Shown here in pieces: positions 1 to 9,132 of a DNA stretch of 64,000 nt. Position numbers and translations under genes: made by a program. The stretch comes from Phycicoccus sp. Root101 (GTDB taxonomy: Bacteria > Actinomycetota > Actinomycetes > Actinomycetales > Dermatophilaceae), in the NCBI RefSeq assembly GCF_001426245.1, contig NZ_LMCM01000001.1, positions 248,001-312,000 of the forward strand. Direction: 5' to 3'. The notes under the pieces were generated by a model. It saw only the letters and a program-made list of their open reading frames with translations, ran no database searches and was not told the DNA's origin. Positions within the stretch are counted from its first letter, which is position 1. Every line of letters starts with the position of its first letter.

Positions 1-32
1 ACCCGCCCCTGCTGACCCCCCGGACTTCCCTG

Positions 33-2342
33 ATGCGACTGATCTCTGCTGCCCTCGCCATTGCCCTCACCCCCGCCTTCGTCGCTCTCCCGACCGTCTC
101 GTTCGCCGCCGCCGACACCCCCCACCCCGTGGCCCCCACGGTCGTGAGCACCCCCATCTCCGGCATCGACGCCGGGGCCGCCCGCCGCGAGGCGAAGGCG
201 GGTCGTGCCCTGGCCACCGGCCAGGTGTCCGCACGGACCGTCACCTCGGACGCGGCCCGGTCGGTCGCCACCAGCCAGGCCGCACGGGTCACCACCGTCC
301 TCACCGCCGAGCAGGCCCGCCCACACTTCACGGTGGCCGGGATCTCGTGGGCGGCCGGCACCGACCTGACCGCTGACGACGTCACCGTCCAGGTGCGCGT
401 GAGGGAGGCCTCGGGCTGGACGGCCTGGGACGTCCTCCCCGTCCCCGACGACGGCCCGGAGCCCGGCACCGCCGAGGCGGTCGGGGCCAGGCTGGGCACC
501 ACCCCCATCGTCAGCGAGGGCGGCAACGGCATCCAGGTCCGCGTCGACACCCCGCGGGGCCGGTCGCTGCCCGACCTCGAGGTCACGACCATCGACCCGG
601 GCTCCTCCCCCGCGGACGACGACCTCACGCCGAAGGCCCCTGCCGCCTCGGCGTCGGCCGCCGCGGCCCAGCCGACGATCATCACCCGCGCCCAGTGGGG
701 GGCCGACGAGCGGCTGCGCGGCAGCAAGACGTTGAGCAGCACCATCAAGGCGATCACCATCCACCACACGGCGGGCACCAACGACTACACGCCCGAGACG
801 GCCGCCGCGCAGGTGCGTGGCATCTACGCGTACGACACGCAGGGCCTGGGGTGGGCCGACATCGCCTACAACTTCCTCGTCGACAAGTGGGGTCGGGTCT
901 ACGAGGGTCGCGCCGGGTCGATCACCGAGCCGGTCCGCGGCGCCCACTCGATGGGCTTCAACACCAACACCATGGGCATCGCGGCGATCGGCAACTACGA
1001 GACCACGAGCGCACCCTCGGTGATGGTCGACTCGCTCGCCAAGGTCGCCGGGTGGAAGCTCTCGCAGTACGGCGTGAGCCCCAGCGCCACGACGCAGCTG
1101 ACCTCCCAGGGCGGCACCGGGGCGAAGTACGCCGCCGGTGTCACCGTCACCCTGCCGACGGTCCACGCCCACCAGAACACGTCCTACACGCTGTGCCCCG
1201 GCAAGTACCTCTACCCCAAGATGGACACGATCCGCAGCAAGGCCACGAGCTACGCCTCGGCCTCGGCGCCCGTCTCCAACCCCACCCCGGCTCCGGTCCA
1301 GACGAGCAAGCTGTATGACGCGTACGGCAAGCTCACGCTCGCCGCCGGCGCCACCGGCTGGCCGGTCCGCGACCTGCAGCTCGAGCTCAACCGTCGGGGC
1401 TACGCGGTGGGGACGGCGGACGGCGCCTTCGGCGCCAAGACCACCACCGGGGTGTCCTCGTTCCAGAAGGCCGCCCAGGTCAAGGTGACCGGCGTGGTGT
1501 CGGCCAACGACTGGCGGGCCCTGTCGGGCCTGAGCTACACCAAGGCGCTGGCGCTCTCGGTCCCCGCGCGCGGCGGCTTCAACGCCGACGGCCGGGGCGA
1601 CGTCCTCGGCCGGACCAGGGCCGGCGACCTCATGCTCTACCCCGTCCTCGGCAGCACCGTCGGCAAGGCCGTGAAGATCGGCGCGGGGTGGGGCGGTTTC
1701 GCCCAGGTGCTGTCCCCCGGCGACTGGAACGGCGACCGGTTCTCCGACGTCCTGGCGTTGACCGGGACCGGCGACCTGTGGCTCTACCGCGGCAACGGTC
1801 GCGGCGGCATGTTGGCCGGAAGGGTCCTCGTCGGCAGCGGGTTCAAGCCGAGCACCCTCCTCGTCGCCCCCGGCGACTGGACCGGCGACGGCAGGCCGGA
1901 CCTGTTGGCCCGCAAGACCAACGGCGAGCTCTGGATGCTCACGGGCAACGGCCTCGGAGGCTTCGCGAGCACGGCCCGGAAGATCGGCACCGGCTGGCAG
2001 ATCTTCACCGACATCGCCACCCCGGGTGACGTGAACAAGGACGGGAAGCCCGACCTCATCGGCCGCTCCAACACCGGGCTGCTCTACCTGTACCTCGGGA
2101 CCGGGGCCGGCACGACCGGCACGGGCTACCGTCCCGGGCAGGTCGTCAGCCGTGGCTGGGGCGGGCACGCGGCGATCCTGTCGACCGGCGACCTCACGGG
2201 CGACGGCGTCCCCGACCTGCTGGCCCGCACAGGCACCAACGGCACGCTGGTCTACGCGGGCAACGGCCGCGGCGGCCTGCTCCCGGGTCGCACGCTGGCC
2301 ACGACATGGGCCGCGACCACCCGGCTGTTCGGGGTGCGCTGA
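33..2342 (+). CDS. Secreted N-acetylmuramoyl-L-alanine amidase with PG-binding and FG-GAP repeats
   Basis: Predicted exported peptidoglycan amidase of 769 aa. Residues 1-26 form a signal peptide (short basic start, hydrophobic core, Ala-rich end). A PGRP/Amidase_2 domain spans about 215-395: IITRAQWGADE opens it, and IHHTAG, GAHSMG and HAHQN-C supply the expected zinc-site histidines and late cysteine. About 443-503 is a PG_binding_1 module (GWPVRDLQLELNRRGY). From 515 to the end are FG-GAP/VCBS-like repeats with recurring GDWNGD, GDWTGD and GDVNKD Ca-binding-type loops. This architecture is common in actinobacterial cell-wall hydrolases. The ATG lies only 32 bases from the window edge, so its promoter is outside. 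Function is firm at family level; whether it acts on the cell's own wall is unknown. Confidence 0.9.
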   Translation: MRLISAALAIALTPAFVALPTVSFAAADTPHPVAPTVVSTPISGIDAGAARREAKAGRALATGQVSARTVTSDAARSVATSQAARVTTVLTAEQARPHFTVAGISWAAGTDLTADDVTVQVRVREASGWTAWDVLPVPDDGPEPGTAEAVGARLGTTPIVSEGGNGIQVRVDTPRGRSLPDLEVTTIDPGSSPADDDLTPKAPAASASAAAAQPTIITRAQWGADERLRGSKTLSSTIKAITIHHTAGTNDYTPETAAAQVRGIYAYDTQGLGWADIAYNFLVDKWGRVYEGRAGSITEPVRGAHSMGFNTNTMGIAAIGNYETTSAPSVMVDSLAKVAGWKLSQYGVSPSATTQLTSQGGTGAKYAAGVTVTLPTVHAHQNTSYTLCPGKYLYPKMDTIRSKATSYASASAPVSNPTPAPVQTSKLYDAYGKLTLAAGATGWPVRDLQLELNRRGYAVGTADGAFGAKTTTGVSSFQKAAQVKVTGVVSANDWRALSGLSYTKALALSVPARGGFNADGRGDVLGRTRAGDLMLYPVLGSTVGKAVKIGAGWGGFAQVLSPGDWNGDRFSDVLALTGTGDLWLYRGNGRGGMLAGRVLVGSGFKPSTLLVAPGDWTGDGRPDLLARKTNGELWMLTGNGLGGFASTARKIGTGWQIFTDIATPGDVNKDGKPDLIGRSNTGLLYLYLGTGAGTTGTGYRPGQVVSRGWGGHAAILSTGDLTGDGVPDLLARTGTNGTLVYAGNGRGGLLPGRTLATTWAATTRLFGVR

Positions 2343-2411
2343 CCGGTCCGGTCGGTCGGATCACCCCGAATCCGCCCACACCGCACCATCTGGTCACCGA
2401 CACTGTCCGGC

Positions 2412-3230
2412 GTGAGCGTCATCTACCTCGACCCGCACGGGCCACGTCGACCTGCCCGGCGCAGCGATGCCAGCCCTCTCAAGGCCGTGGCGATGGCCTG
2501 CGGCTTCGCCCTGTCGATCATCGTCGGGATCGCCTCCGTGACCGGCGGCGGGTCGCCCCTTGCCAGGCTGATCGGCCAGGGCCCGCGGCCAGCCGCGGAC
2601 GACCCCCGGGCCTATGCGTTCATGCGCGAGACCGCCGGCGGTGTCCCGGTCACGTGGGACCCGTGCCTGCACATCCGGTTGGTGGTCAACAGCCGCTTCG
2701 CCCCACAGGGAGCCGACGTCCTCCTCGCCGAGGCCGTCGAGCGCGTCAACGCTGCCTCGGGACTGACCCTCGAGGTCGTCGGTCCCACCACTGAGGAGCC
2801 GGACCCGCAACAGACCCAGCGAGAGCTGGCCCTCGGTCGCCCCGGGGGCTCACGCGCACCCGTGCTCGTGGCGTGGACGACACCGGACGTGATGCCGAAA
2901 CTCAAGGGTTCGACCATCGGCCTGGGCGGCCCCATCTACCGGTACGGCGACTCGATGGACCGGGCGAAGTACATCGGCGGTGTCGTCACGTTCGACTCCC
3001 CCGCCATGGCCCAGGTGCTGCGCGGTCCTGACGGCCACGCGATGGCTCGGGCGATCGTCATGCACGAGCTGGGACACCTCGTCGGCCTGAACCACGTGGA
3101 CAACACCTCCCAGGTGATGGCCCCGAGCGCCCACCACGGCGTCTACGAGTTCGCCGCCGGCGACCGCGCCGGGCTCGCCAGGCTCGGATCGGGTGGATGC
3201 CCCTATGACACGGGCGAGCCGTCGGGCTAG
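2412..3230 (+). CDS. Matrixin-like zinc metalloprotease, membrane-anchored or secreted
   Basis: 272-aa protein with an N-terminal hydrophobic segment (about residues 25-45) that would anchor or export it. The C-terminal half carries the extended zinc motif HELGHLVGLNHVD (about 217-229), matching the HExxHxxGxxH signature of metzincins, followed by VMAPS as a possible Met-turn. These are the hallmarks of matrixin-type (M10) peptidases. It is clearly paralogous to the protein at 14513-15694: both share a WDPC-x4-LVVN block and the zinc site, with about the same spacing. It starts with GTG at 2412, 69 bases after the amidase stop, so co-transcription with the amidase is possible. Substrate is unknown. 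Confidence 0.75.
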   Translation: MSVIYLDPHGPRRPARRSDASPLKAVAMACGFALSIIVGIASVTGGGSPLARLIGQGPRPAADDPRAYAFMRETAGGVPVTWDPCLHIRLVVNSRFAPQGADVLLAEAVERVNAASGLTLEVVGPTTEEPDPQQTQRELALGRPGGSRAPVLVAWTTPDVMPKLKGSTIGLGGPIYRYGDSMDRAKYIGGVVTFDSPAMAQVLRGPDGHAMARAIVMHELGHLVGLNHVDNTSQVMAPSAHHGVYEFAAGDRAGLARLGSGGCPYDTGEPSG

Positions 3231-3254
3231 CGTCGGCCGCGTGAGGAGGGACCG

Positions 3255-3560
3255 ATGGCGATGACCCTGGACGAGGTGGACGACTACGCGACCTCGCTGG
3301 CCGGGTGCAAGCGCAAAGGTCACCCCGGCAGGGTCGCCTGGTACGTCGACGACCGCCTCGTCGTGCGCCAGGACGAGCCCGGGACCCTGCTCGTCCGCGT
3401 GGACCCGGGGGACCGTGAACAGCTCCTCGAGGCGCACCCGACCACGTTCGGCGTCCCGCCGAGGTGGGAGGCGCACCGCAAGGTGCAGGCACAGCTGGAC
3501 GGCGACGCCGGCGCCATACGCGAGGCCATCCGGTTGGCGTGGGCGTCGCAGCGACGGTGA
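3255..3560 (+). CDS. MmcQ/YjbR family protein
   Basis: 101-aa protein of the MmcQ/YjbR family, a small alpha/beta fold with a CyaY-like arrangement often annotated as DNA-binding. The N-terminus (DEVDDYATSLAG-CKRKGHPG) and the block VDPGDREQLLEAHPTTFGVPP match the family pattern. A good ribosome-binding site (GAGGAGGGA) sits 4-5 bases before the ATG. It follows the zinc protease by 24 bases, so it may be cotranscribed with it. The biological role of the family is not settled. Confidence 0.75.
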   Translation: MAMTLDEVDDYATSLAGCKRKGHPGRVAWYVDDRLVVRQDEPGTLLVRVDPGDREQLLEAHPTTFGVPPRWEAHRKVQAQLDGDAGAIREAIRLAWASQRR

Positions 3561-3563
3561 CCG

Positions 3564-4439
3564 TCAGGGCCCGGTGACCGGCCCCAGCGGAGCGCCGCTG
3601 GCGAGGATCGCGGAGGTCAGCGCCTTGGCCGGCTCGGCCGGGGCCGTCCTGGTGGTGAGCAGGACGAGGTCGAGGTGGGGAAGCTTGGGCAGCCCCAGGC
3701 TCGGCGGCAGCTCGACGAGGTCGGCGGGCGTGAGCGTGCGGGCCATCACGGCGATGCCGAGGCCGGCACGGACCGCGGCGAGGACCCCGTTGACCCCGCG
3801 GACCGTGCAGGTGATCCGGCTCCGGCGCCCAGCCTTCTCGAGCGCCTGGACGCTGACCGCACGGGACAGGCTCGGGGCCTGGTAGACGACGAGCGGCACC
3901 GGCTGCTCCGGGTCCAGGCGGGTGCCGTCGGTGCCGACCCACACCAGGTGGTCGCGGCGCACCACCTGGCCGCGCGTGGGGGTCGGGGTACCCGGGCTGC
4001 GCTTGACGAACGCGACGTCGAGGTGGCCGGACTCGATGCGCCGGATCAGGCTGTCGTTCTGCAGGACGGCGAGCTCGAGGTCGATGCGCGGGTAGAGCTG
4101 GCGGAAGTCGCGCAGGATCCTCGGCAACGGCGTCAGCGCGAGGTCGTCGGTCACGCCGAACCGCAGGCGACCGGCGAGGTGGGACCCCGTGAAGTAGCCG
4201 ACGGCGCGCTGCTGGGCGGCCAGGATCTCGCGCGCGAAACCGGCCATCGCCTCGCCGTCGGACGTCAGGGTGACGCTGCGGGTGTCACGCAGGAACAACG
4301 GTCGACCCACCGCCTCCTCGAGGCGACGGACGTGCTGGCTGACGGTCGGCTGCCGGATCCCGAGGGACTCGGCGGCGCGGGTGAAGCTGAGGTGCTGGGC
4401 CACGGCGAGGAAGGTGCGCAGCTGTTCTGGGTCGTACAC
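3564..4439 (-). CDS. LysR-family transcriptional regulator
   Basis: 291 aa. N-terminal winged helix-turn-helix (LRTFLAVAQHLSFTRAAESL...QPTVSQHVRRLEE, residues 6-50) followed by a type 2 periplasmic-binding-like effector domain (about 88-285), the standard LTTR layout and length. GTG start at 4439. It is transcribed divergently from the MFS transporter at 4607, the usual arrangement for an LTTR controlling its neighbour. A near-palindrome at 4471-4487 in the gap is a candidate shared operator. The inducer cannot be deduced. Confidence 0.9.
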   Translation of the reverse strand: MYDPEQLRTFLAVAQHLSFTRAAESLGIRQPTVSQHVRRLEEAVGRPLFLRDTRSVTLTSDGEAMAGFAREILAAQQRAVGYFTGSHLAGRLRFGVTDDLALTPLPRILRDFRQLYPRIDLELAVLQNDSLIRRIESGHLDVAFVKRSPGTPTPTRGQVVRRDHLVWVGTDGTRLDPEQPVPLVVYQAPSLSRAVSVQALEKAGRRSRITCTVRGVNGVLAAVRAGLGIAVMARTLTPADLVELPPSLGLPKLPHLDLVLLTTRTAPAEPAKALTSAILASGAPLGPVTGP

Positions 4440-4470
4440 GGGTCAGCACTCCTCGGGGCGATCGATCTGT

Positions 4471-4487
4471 CATTACGATTCGCAATG
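4471..4487. promoter_or_regulatory. Candidate LysR operator (imperfect palindrome)
   Basis: CATTACGATTCGCAATG is a 17-base palindrome with one mismatched pair, of the ATT-N9-AAT (T-N11-A) type bound by LysR regulators. It lies 32 bases upstream of the LysR start and about 120 bases upstream of the MFS gene, in one of the few AT-rich stretches of this region. Confidence 0.5.
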
Positions 4488-4606
4488 GCACTTATACGAC
4501 TGATTCTGTCCCAGAATATCGCGGGGGCCCCGTCGCAGGGAGCACACTTGAACAGCCACTTCGCCCACCCACGACGCCACCCGAACGCAACTCCCGCCAG
4601 GACGAC

Positions 4607-5947
4607 ATGAGCTCCGCCGCCTCCGCCCCAGTCCACTTCCCCAAACTCACTCTCCCGCAGGGCTTTTCGCGAACCTTCCCATCGTTGGAGAACCGCAACT
4701 TCCGCCTCCTGCTCTCCGGACTCCTCGTCTCCGGCACGGGTGGCTGGATCCAGCGCATCGCCCAGGACTGGCTGGTCCTGACCATCACGGACAGCCCGAC
4801 CGCCGTCGGCATCGTGACCGCGTTCCAGTTCGCGCCGACGATCCTGCTCGGCCTGCACGGCGGGCTCCTCGCCGACCGGCTGCCCAAGCGCACCCTCCTG
4901 CTCGCCACCCAGGTGTCGATGTCGCTGACGGCTGCGGTCCTCGCGGTGCTCACGCTGACGGGCGTCGTGCAGGTGTGGCACGTCTTCGCCCTGGCGTTCG
5001 TGCTCGGCGTCATCGCGGCCGTGGACAACCCGACCCGGCAGTCGTTCGTGAGCGAGGTCGTCCAGGGACCGCAGCTGCCCAACGCGATCAGCCTCGTGTC
5101 GTGCACGTTCCAGATCGGCGCGATGACCGGCCCGGTGATCGGCGGGGTCCTGATGAGCACCCTGGGGGCGGGCTACGCGTTCGCCGTGAACGCCCTGACC
5201 TTCGTCGCGCCCGTCGTCGCGCTCTCCCTGATGCGCGGGACGCCCGCCCGCAGGTCCTTCTCCCCCGCGACGAACACCGACGGCCCCGTCGCGCCGGCTC
5301 CGCAGGCGCGTGCCGGCCTCACCTACGCCCTGCAGACGTCGACGGTGCTGTGGCCGATCGTCATGGCCGGCGCGTTCGGCTTCTTCACGATCAGCCTGCC
5401 CGTCACCCTCGCCGCCTTCGCCAAGAACGAGTTCCACACCGGCGCAAGCGGACTCGGCCTGCTCAACGCCATGGTGGCGCTCGGTGCCATGGGTGGCGCC
5501 CTCACGACGGCCCGGCGGCAGCGACCGCTCCGGCTGCGCACCGTCGGGTATGCCGCGTGGGCCCTCGCCTGCGCCATGCTCCTCGCCGCGGCCGCCCCCC
5601 AGCAGCTGCTCTTCACCCTGCTGCTCGTGCTGGTGGGCGCCGCGAACCTCGGGTTCCTCACGAAGGCCCAGTCCCTGGTCCAGCTCGCGACCGTTCCCCA
5701 CCTGCGGGGGCGCGTCGTCGGCCTCTACATGCTCGTCTTCATCGGTTCCGGTGCCGTGGGTGGTCCCGTCGTGGGCTGGATGGCCGAGACGTATGGCGCC
5801 CGCGTGGCCCTGCTCGTGTCCGGCGTGGTGCCCGCCCTCGTGACGATCATCGTGTGCCGTCACCTGGCCCACCTCGGGTCGCTGCGGGTCAGCCTGTCCA
5901 CGATCTCGGTGCGTCTCCCCCGGGTCAGCGTCACCCCGCGCGGCTGA
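4607..5947 (+). CDS. MFS transporter (EntS/DHA3-like)
   Basis: 446-aa integral membrane protein with about 12 hydrophobic segments. Features of the drug/siderophore-exporter branch of the major facilitator superfamily include the N-terminal FRLLLSGLLVSGTGGWIQRI, the loop 2-3 motif GGLLADRLPKR (residues about 85-95), and NPTRQSF near 140. ATG at 4607 directly follows the divergent promoter region shared with the LysR gene, which probably regulates it. Substrate is unknown; efflux of a small molecule is the likeliest role. It carries a copy of the GTATGCCGCG decamer at 5548. Confidence 0.85.
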   Translation: MSSAASAPVHFPKLTLPQGFSRTFPSLENRNFRLLLSGLLVSGTGGWIQRIAQDWLVLTITDSPTAVGIVTAFQFAPTILLGLHGGLLADRLPKRTLLLATQVSMSLTAAVLAVLTLTGVVQVWHVFALAFVLGVIAAVDNPTRQSFVSEVVQGPQLPNAISLVSCTFQIGAMTGPVIGGVLMSTLGAGYAFAVNALTFVAPVVALSLMRGTPARRSFSPATNTDGPVAPAPQARAGLTYALQTSTVLWPIVMAGAFGFFTISLPVTLAAFAKNEFHTGASGLGLLNAMVALGAMGGALTTARRQRPLRLRTVGYAAWALACAMLLAAAAPQQLLFTLLLVLVGAANLGFLTKAQSLVQLATVPHLRGRVVGLYMLVFIGSGAVGGPVVGWMAETYGARVALLVSGVVPALVTIIVCRHLAHLGSLRVSLSTISVRLPRVSVTPRG

Positions 5948-6117
5948 GCGGACGCCCGGGCGCCTTGGCGCCTGTCGTCCGCGTTGCCGCCGGTGTGACC
6001 CGGGTGTACGTTCCGACGGTCCGGACAAAGCCGTCCGAAAGACCCGTGGACGACTCGGTCCAGACCACCCAGAGGACGCCGACCGGCGCCGCTCCCCCAC
6101 TGGGTCGGAGGACGACG

Positions 6118-8775
6118 ATGTCTCGATCACTCATGGCCGCCGCGTGCACGGTGGCCCTCGGAACGACCGTCGTGGCGGCGTCGCTGCCCGCGGTCGCAGC
6201 ACCCGGACGCACGGCCGCCGCCACCGCGGCGGGAGCCGGCTCCACCACCGGCACGGCCGGCCCGGCAACGGGCTCCCCCACCGAGCTGTCGGTCAGCACC
6301 AGGCTGGCCGACCGGCGGGAGGTCTCGGCCGGCACCCGCGCCTACTCGATCGGTTTCGAGGACGGCCGGTTCTATGCCAACGGCTGGCACATCACCGGCG
6401 AGATGGGCGGCGTCTGGACGCCACCGCTCAAGCTCGTCGACGGCGTGTGGTTCGGGCTGGACGGCCAGTGGGTCGGCCAGGCCACGAAGTTCACCAGCGG
6501 CCGCGGCTACACCCGCTACGACCTCCCCGACACCGCGGGGCTCCAGGTCCGGCGCACCGACTTCGTCCCGGACGGAGTCCGCGGAGCGCTCTTCGGCCTC
6601 ACTGTCACCAACCCCGGCGCGGCCCGCTCGACCACCCTGTCGGTCGACGCCCACTCCGAGCTGATGGGCCAGTACCCGTGGGGCTTCGACGGGGTGACGC
6701 CGAACGCCAGCGACAACCTCCCCGACAAGGGGTCCTACGACGGCAAGAACCTCGTCTTCACCGACGACGGCGCCCTCCCCGGCGCGCCCACCCACCACTA
6801 CGCCGCCCTCGTCGGGACCGCCGTCACGCCCACCACAGGACAGGTGGGTGACCAGTTCCACGGCGCCCAGGCCGGGCACCGCTGCACCGGCACCGAGCCC
6901 GGCGCCCCGGCCGACCCCAAGCCCTCGGCCTGCGACGACGGTCCCTTCGGCCGCGGCACCGGTGGTCGTCTCACCTACTCGCTGAAGCTCCCGGCGGGCG
7001 GCTCGACGACCGTCTGGCTCGCCGTCGCCGGCTCCGACCAGGGGTTGGCCACCGCGCGCGGCGAGCTCGCCAAGGCCCTCACCGACCCGGCAGCAGCGCT
7101 GGCGAAGAAGCAGGCGAGCAGGGCAGCCCTGTCGCAGATGACCCAGCTCTCGCTCCCCGGCGACCCGCTCGTCCAGGACGCCGTCGAGTGGGGCAAGCAG
7201 AACATCGCCGACCTCACCCAGAACGCGAGCAACCTGCAGGTGCGGTGGACCAACCAGGGCAAGCAGTTCCCCGCCCCGGCAGGCACCGTCCGCAAGGCGA
7301 CCTGGATCGGAGCCGGCTTCCCGGACTACCCGTGGATCTTCGGCACCGACGCGGAGTACACCGCCTTCGCCTCGGTCTCGGTGGGCCAGTTCGAGGCCAT
7401 CAAGGGCCACCTGAGGGCCCTGCGCGACATCTCCGACCTGCTCAACAAGAGGTCCGGCGTCGTGACCCACGAGGTCGTCTCGGACGGGTCGATCTGGTTC
7501 GGGCAGGACTCACGCTCGACGAACCCGGACGGCACCACGGCCTACAACTTCAACACGGACGAGACCGTGAAGTTCCCCAGCACCGTCGCCCTGCTGTGGC
7601 GCTGGACCGGCGACAACGCCTTCCGCGACGAGATGTACGACTTCTCGGTCCGCAACCTCAAGTACGTCACCAACCAGCTCGACGCCGACCACGACGGCTG
7701 GCCGGAGGGGCTCGGCAACGTCGAGCGCGGCGGCATGGGGCCGGAGAAGCTCGACAACACCGTCTACTACATCCGCGGGCTCTACGACCTCGCTGACCTC
7801 GCGAAGTCCAGGCACGACGGCACGACCTACGCGTGGGCCAGCAAGCTCGCCCGACGGATCCACGACCGGTTCGACACGACGTGGTGGTATGCCGCGGCGT
7901 CCCAGTACGCCGACTCCCTCGTGGACCCCGGCGACCAGCAGTCCTTCCAGAAGCACTGGATCGGTCAGACGCCGATGGAGGCCGAGCTCACGGTGAACGG
8001 GCGCACCGTGGCCGGGCTGGCGCCATACGCCCACGGCACCGCGGCCCTCGCCGGGCGGGAGAACGACTGCTACAGCGGCACCGCTCCCCTCTCGACGGGC
8101 CTGTTCCACACCGCGTGCGGTGGTGGCGCGAACGGTCTCGGCGAGAAGATCGTCTTCGGGCTCACGACCTCGATCCAGTCGATCGGTGAGGGCAACTACG
8201 GTCGGCTCGGCGCGGGTCAGCAGCAGCGCTACACGCACGCGTTGGCCGACCCGATGTTCGCCGAACCAGCGACGGGCGGCACCCCGGACGAGCAACCCGG
8301 CGCCATGCCGGAGATCTTCCCCTCGCCGGACCAGGGCGCCAACATCGACCGCTGCTGGACCTGCCGCTCGATGTTCATGCAGGCCTGGGGCAACTACGGC
8401 ACTGCGTGGGCAGTCGTCCACCAGTGGCTGGGCGTCCAGCCGGACCTCGGCAGCGGCCGGCTCGTCGTCGTGCCACAGGTGCCCACCGGGCAGCCCTCGG
8501 CGTCGGTGAAGCACCTGCGGCTCGGTGGTGGGTTCGCCGACGTGGCGGCGTCGGTGACCGGCTCCCGCTACACGACCACCCTCGACGTCCCGCGCTCGGT
8601 CGGCGCGACGAAGGTCTGGGTCGGCCACACCCTGCCGCAGGGTGCCCGGGTCGCGACCGTCACGCTCGACGGGCACCGCCTGGACAGGTGGACCACCCGC
8701 GCCACCCACCGGGGCCTCGAGGTCACCGTCCCCACCAAGCCCGGGAGCCACGTCCTGGTCGTCACCAGCCGCTGA
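6118..8775 (+). CDS. Secreted six-hairpin (alpha/alpha)6 glycoside hydrolase
   Basis: The reading frame is open far upstream, but the start is placed at ATG 6118 because a typical signal peptide begins there (MSRSLMAAACTVALGTTVV, cleavage near AVAAP) and GGAGG lies about 6 bases upstream. The mature protein has an N-terminal beta-sandwich (about 60-330) and an (alpha/alpha)6 barrel (about 350-800) with WIGAGFPDYPWIFGTDAEY near 395 and NTDET...FPSTVALLWRW near 480. Aromatic and acidic motifs of this kind are typical of the six-hairpin glycosidase superfamily (glycogen-debranching/glucoamylase-like proteins). The exact GH family and substrate are not resolved. It is probably monocistronic, with a strong hairpin following at 8792-8830. 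Confidence 0.75.
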   Translation: MSRSLMAAACTVALGTTVVAASLPAVAAPGRTAAATAAGAGSTTGTAGPATGSPTELSVSTRLADRREVSAGTRAYSIGFEDGRFYANGWHITGEMGGVWTPPLKLVDGVWFGLDGQWVGQATKFTSGRGYTRYDLPDTAGLQVRRTDFVPDGVRGALFGLTVTNPGAARSTTLSVDAHSELMGQYPWGFDGVTPNASDNLPDKGSYDGKNLVFTDDGALPGAPTHHYAALVGTAVTPTTGQVGDQFHGAQAGHRCTGTEPGAPADPKPSACDDGPFGRGTGGRLTYSLKLPAGGSTTVWLAVAGSDQGLATARGELAKALTDPAAALAKKQASRAALSQMTQLSLPGDPLVQDAVEWGKQNIADLTQNASNLQVRWTNQGKQFPAPAGTVRKATWIGAGFPDYPWIFGTDAEYTAFASVSVGQFEAIKGHLRALRDISDLLNKRSGVVTHEVVSDGSIWFGQDSRSTNPDGTTAYNFNTDETVKFPSTVALLWRWTGDNAFRDEMYDFSVRNLKYVTNQLDADHDGWPEGLGNVERGGMGPEKLDNTVYYIRGLYDLADLAKSRHDGTTYAWASKLARRIHDRFDTTWWYAAASQYADSLVDPGDQQSFQKHWIGQTPMEAELTVNGRTVAGLAPYAHGTAALAGRENDCYSGTAPLSTGLFHTACGGGANGLGEKIVFGLTTSIQSIGEGNYGRLGAGQQQRYTHALADPMFAEPATGGTPDEQPGAMPEIFPSPDQGANIDRCWTCRSMFMQAWGNYGTAWAVVHQWLGVQPDLGSGRLVVVPQVPTGQPSASVKHLRLGGGFADVAASVTGSRYTTTLDVPRSVGATKVWVGHTLPQGARVATVTLDGHRLDRWTTRATHRGLEVTVPTKPGSHVLVVTSR

Positions 8776-8791
8776 GGAGGTTCCCCACCCG

Positions 8792-8830
8792 GGTGCCCGG
8801 GTGATCAGGAACGCTGATCACCCGGGCACC
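8792..8830 (+). terminator. Strong hairpin after the glycosidase
   Basis: A perfect 17-bp inverted repeat (left arm 8792-8808, right arm 8814-8830) with a 5-base loop lies 16 bases after the glycosidase stop. There is no T-run, as is usual in high-GC actinobacteria. The rest of the gap to 9132 shows nothing except the tandem repeats at 9075-9120. Confidence 0.75.
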
Positions 8831-9074
8831 GTCGGGGCGGGACGACGGCCCGAACCGGTCGTATCTTGGTCGCTGTCGGCGTCGAGGGACGCGGTCACGG
8901 TGGACCAGTGCGGAGATCCAGGGGTCGCGGCCCGGAGGTGGGGGGCGGGCGGCAAGGCCGCGTGGTCCGGACCTCGTCCCTCGCGCCGACCCGCGGGCCG
9001 AAGGCGCATTTCGCGATTTCCCTTGCCGAGGGTCGGGTGGCGGCGTGACCATGGGTGGGCGCGAGCACGGGCTC

Positions 9075-9120
9075 GGTCACGGGCGCGGTCACGGGCGCGG
9101 TCACGGGCGCGGTCACGGGT
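9075..9120 (+). repeat. 12-bp tandem repeat before a LysR gene
   Basis: GGTCACGGGCGC is repeated three times exactly (9075-9086, 9087-9098, 9099-9110), followed by a partial fourth copy ending at 9120 and another GGTCACG at 9124. It ends 12 bases before the LysR start codon. The frame is open through it from GTG 9055 and would encode repeated Gly-Ala-Val-Thr, so an N-terminal extension is not excluded. A regulatory or simply unstable repeat is more likely. Confidence 0.8.
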
Positions 9121-9132
9121 GGGGGTCACGTC

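Noticed and set aside
4265-6130. A 621-aa ORF on the - strand across the MFS gene
   Set aside because: Extreme Arg/Gly/Glu content; runs antisense to an unmistakable MFS transporter.
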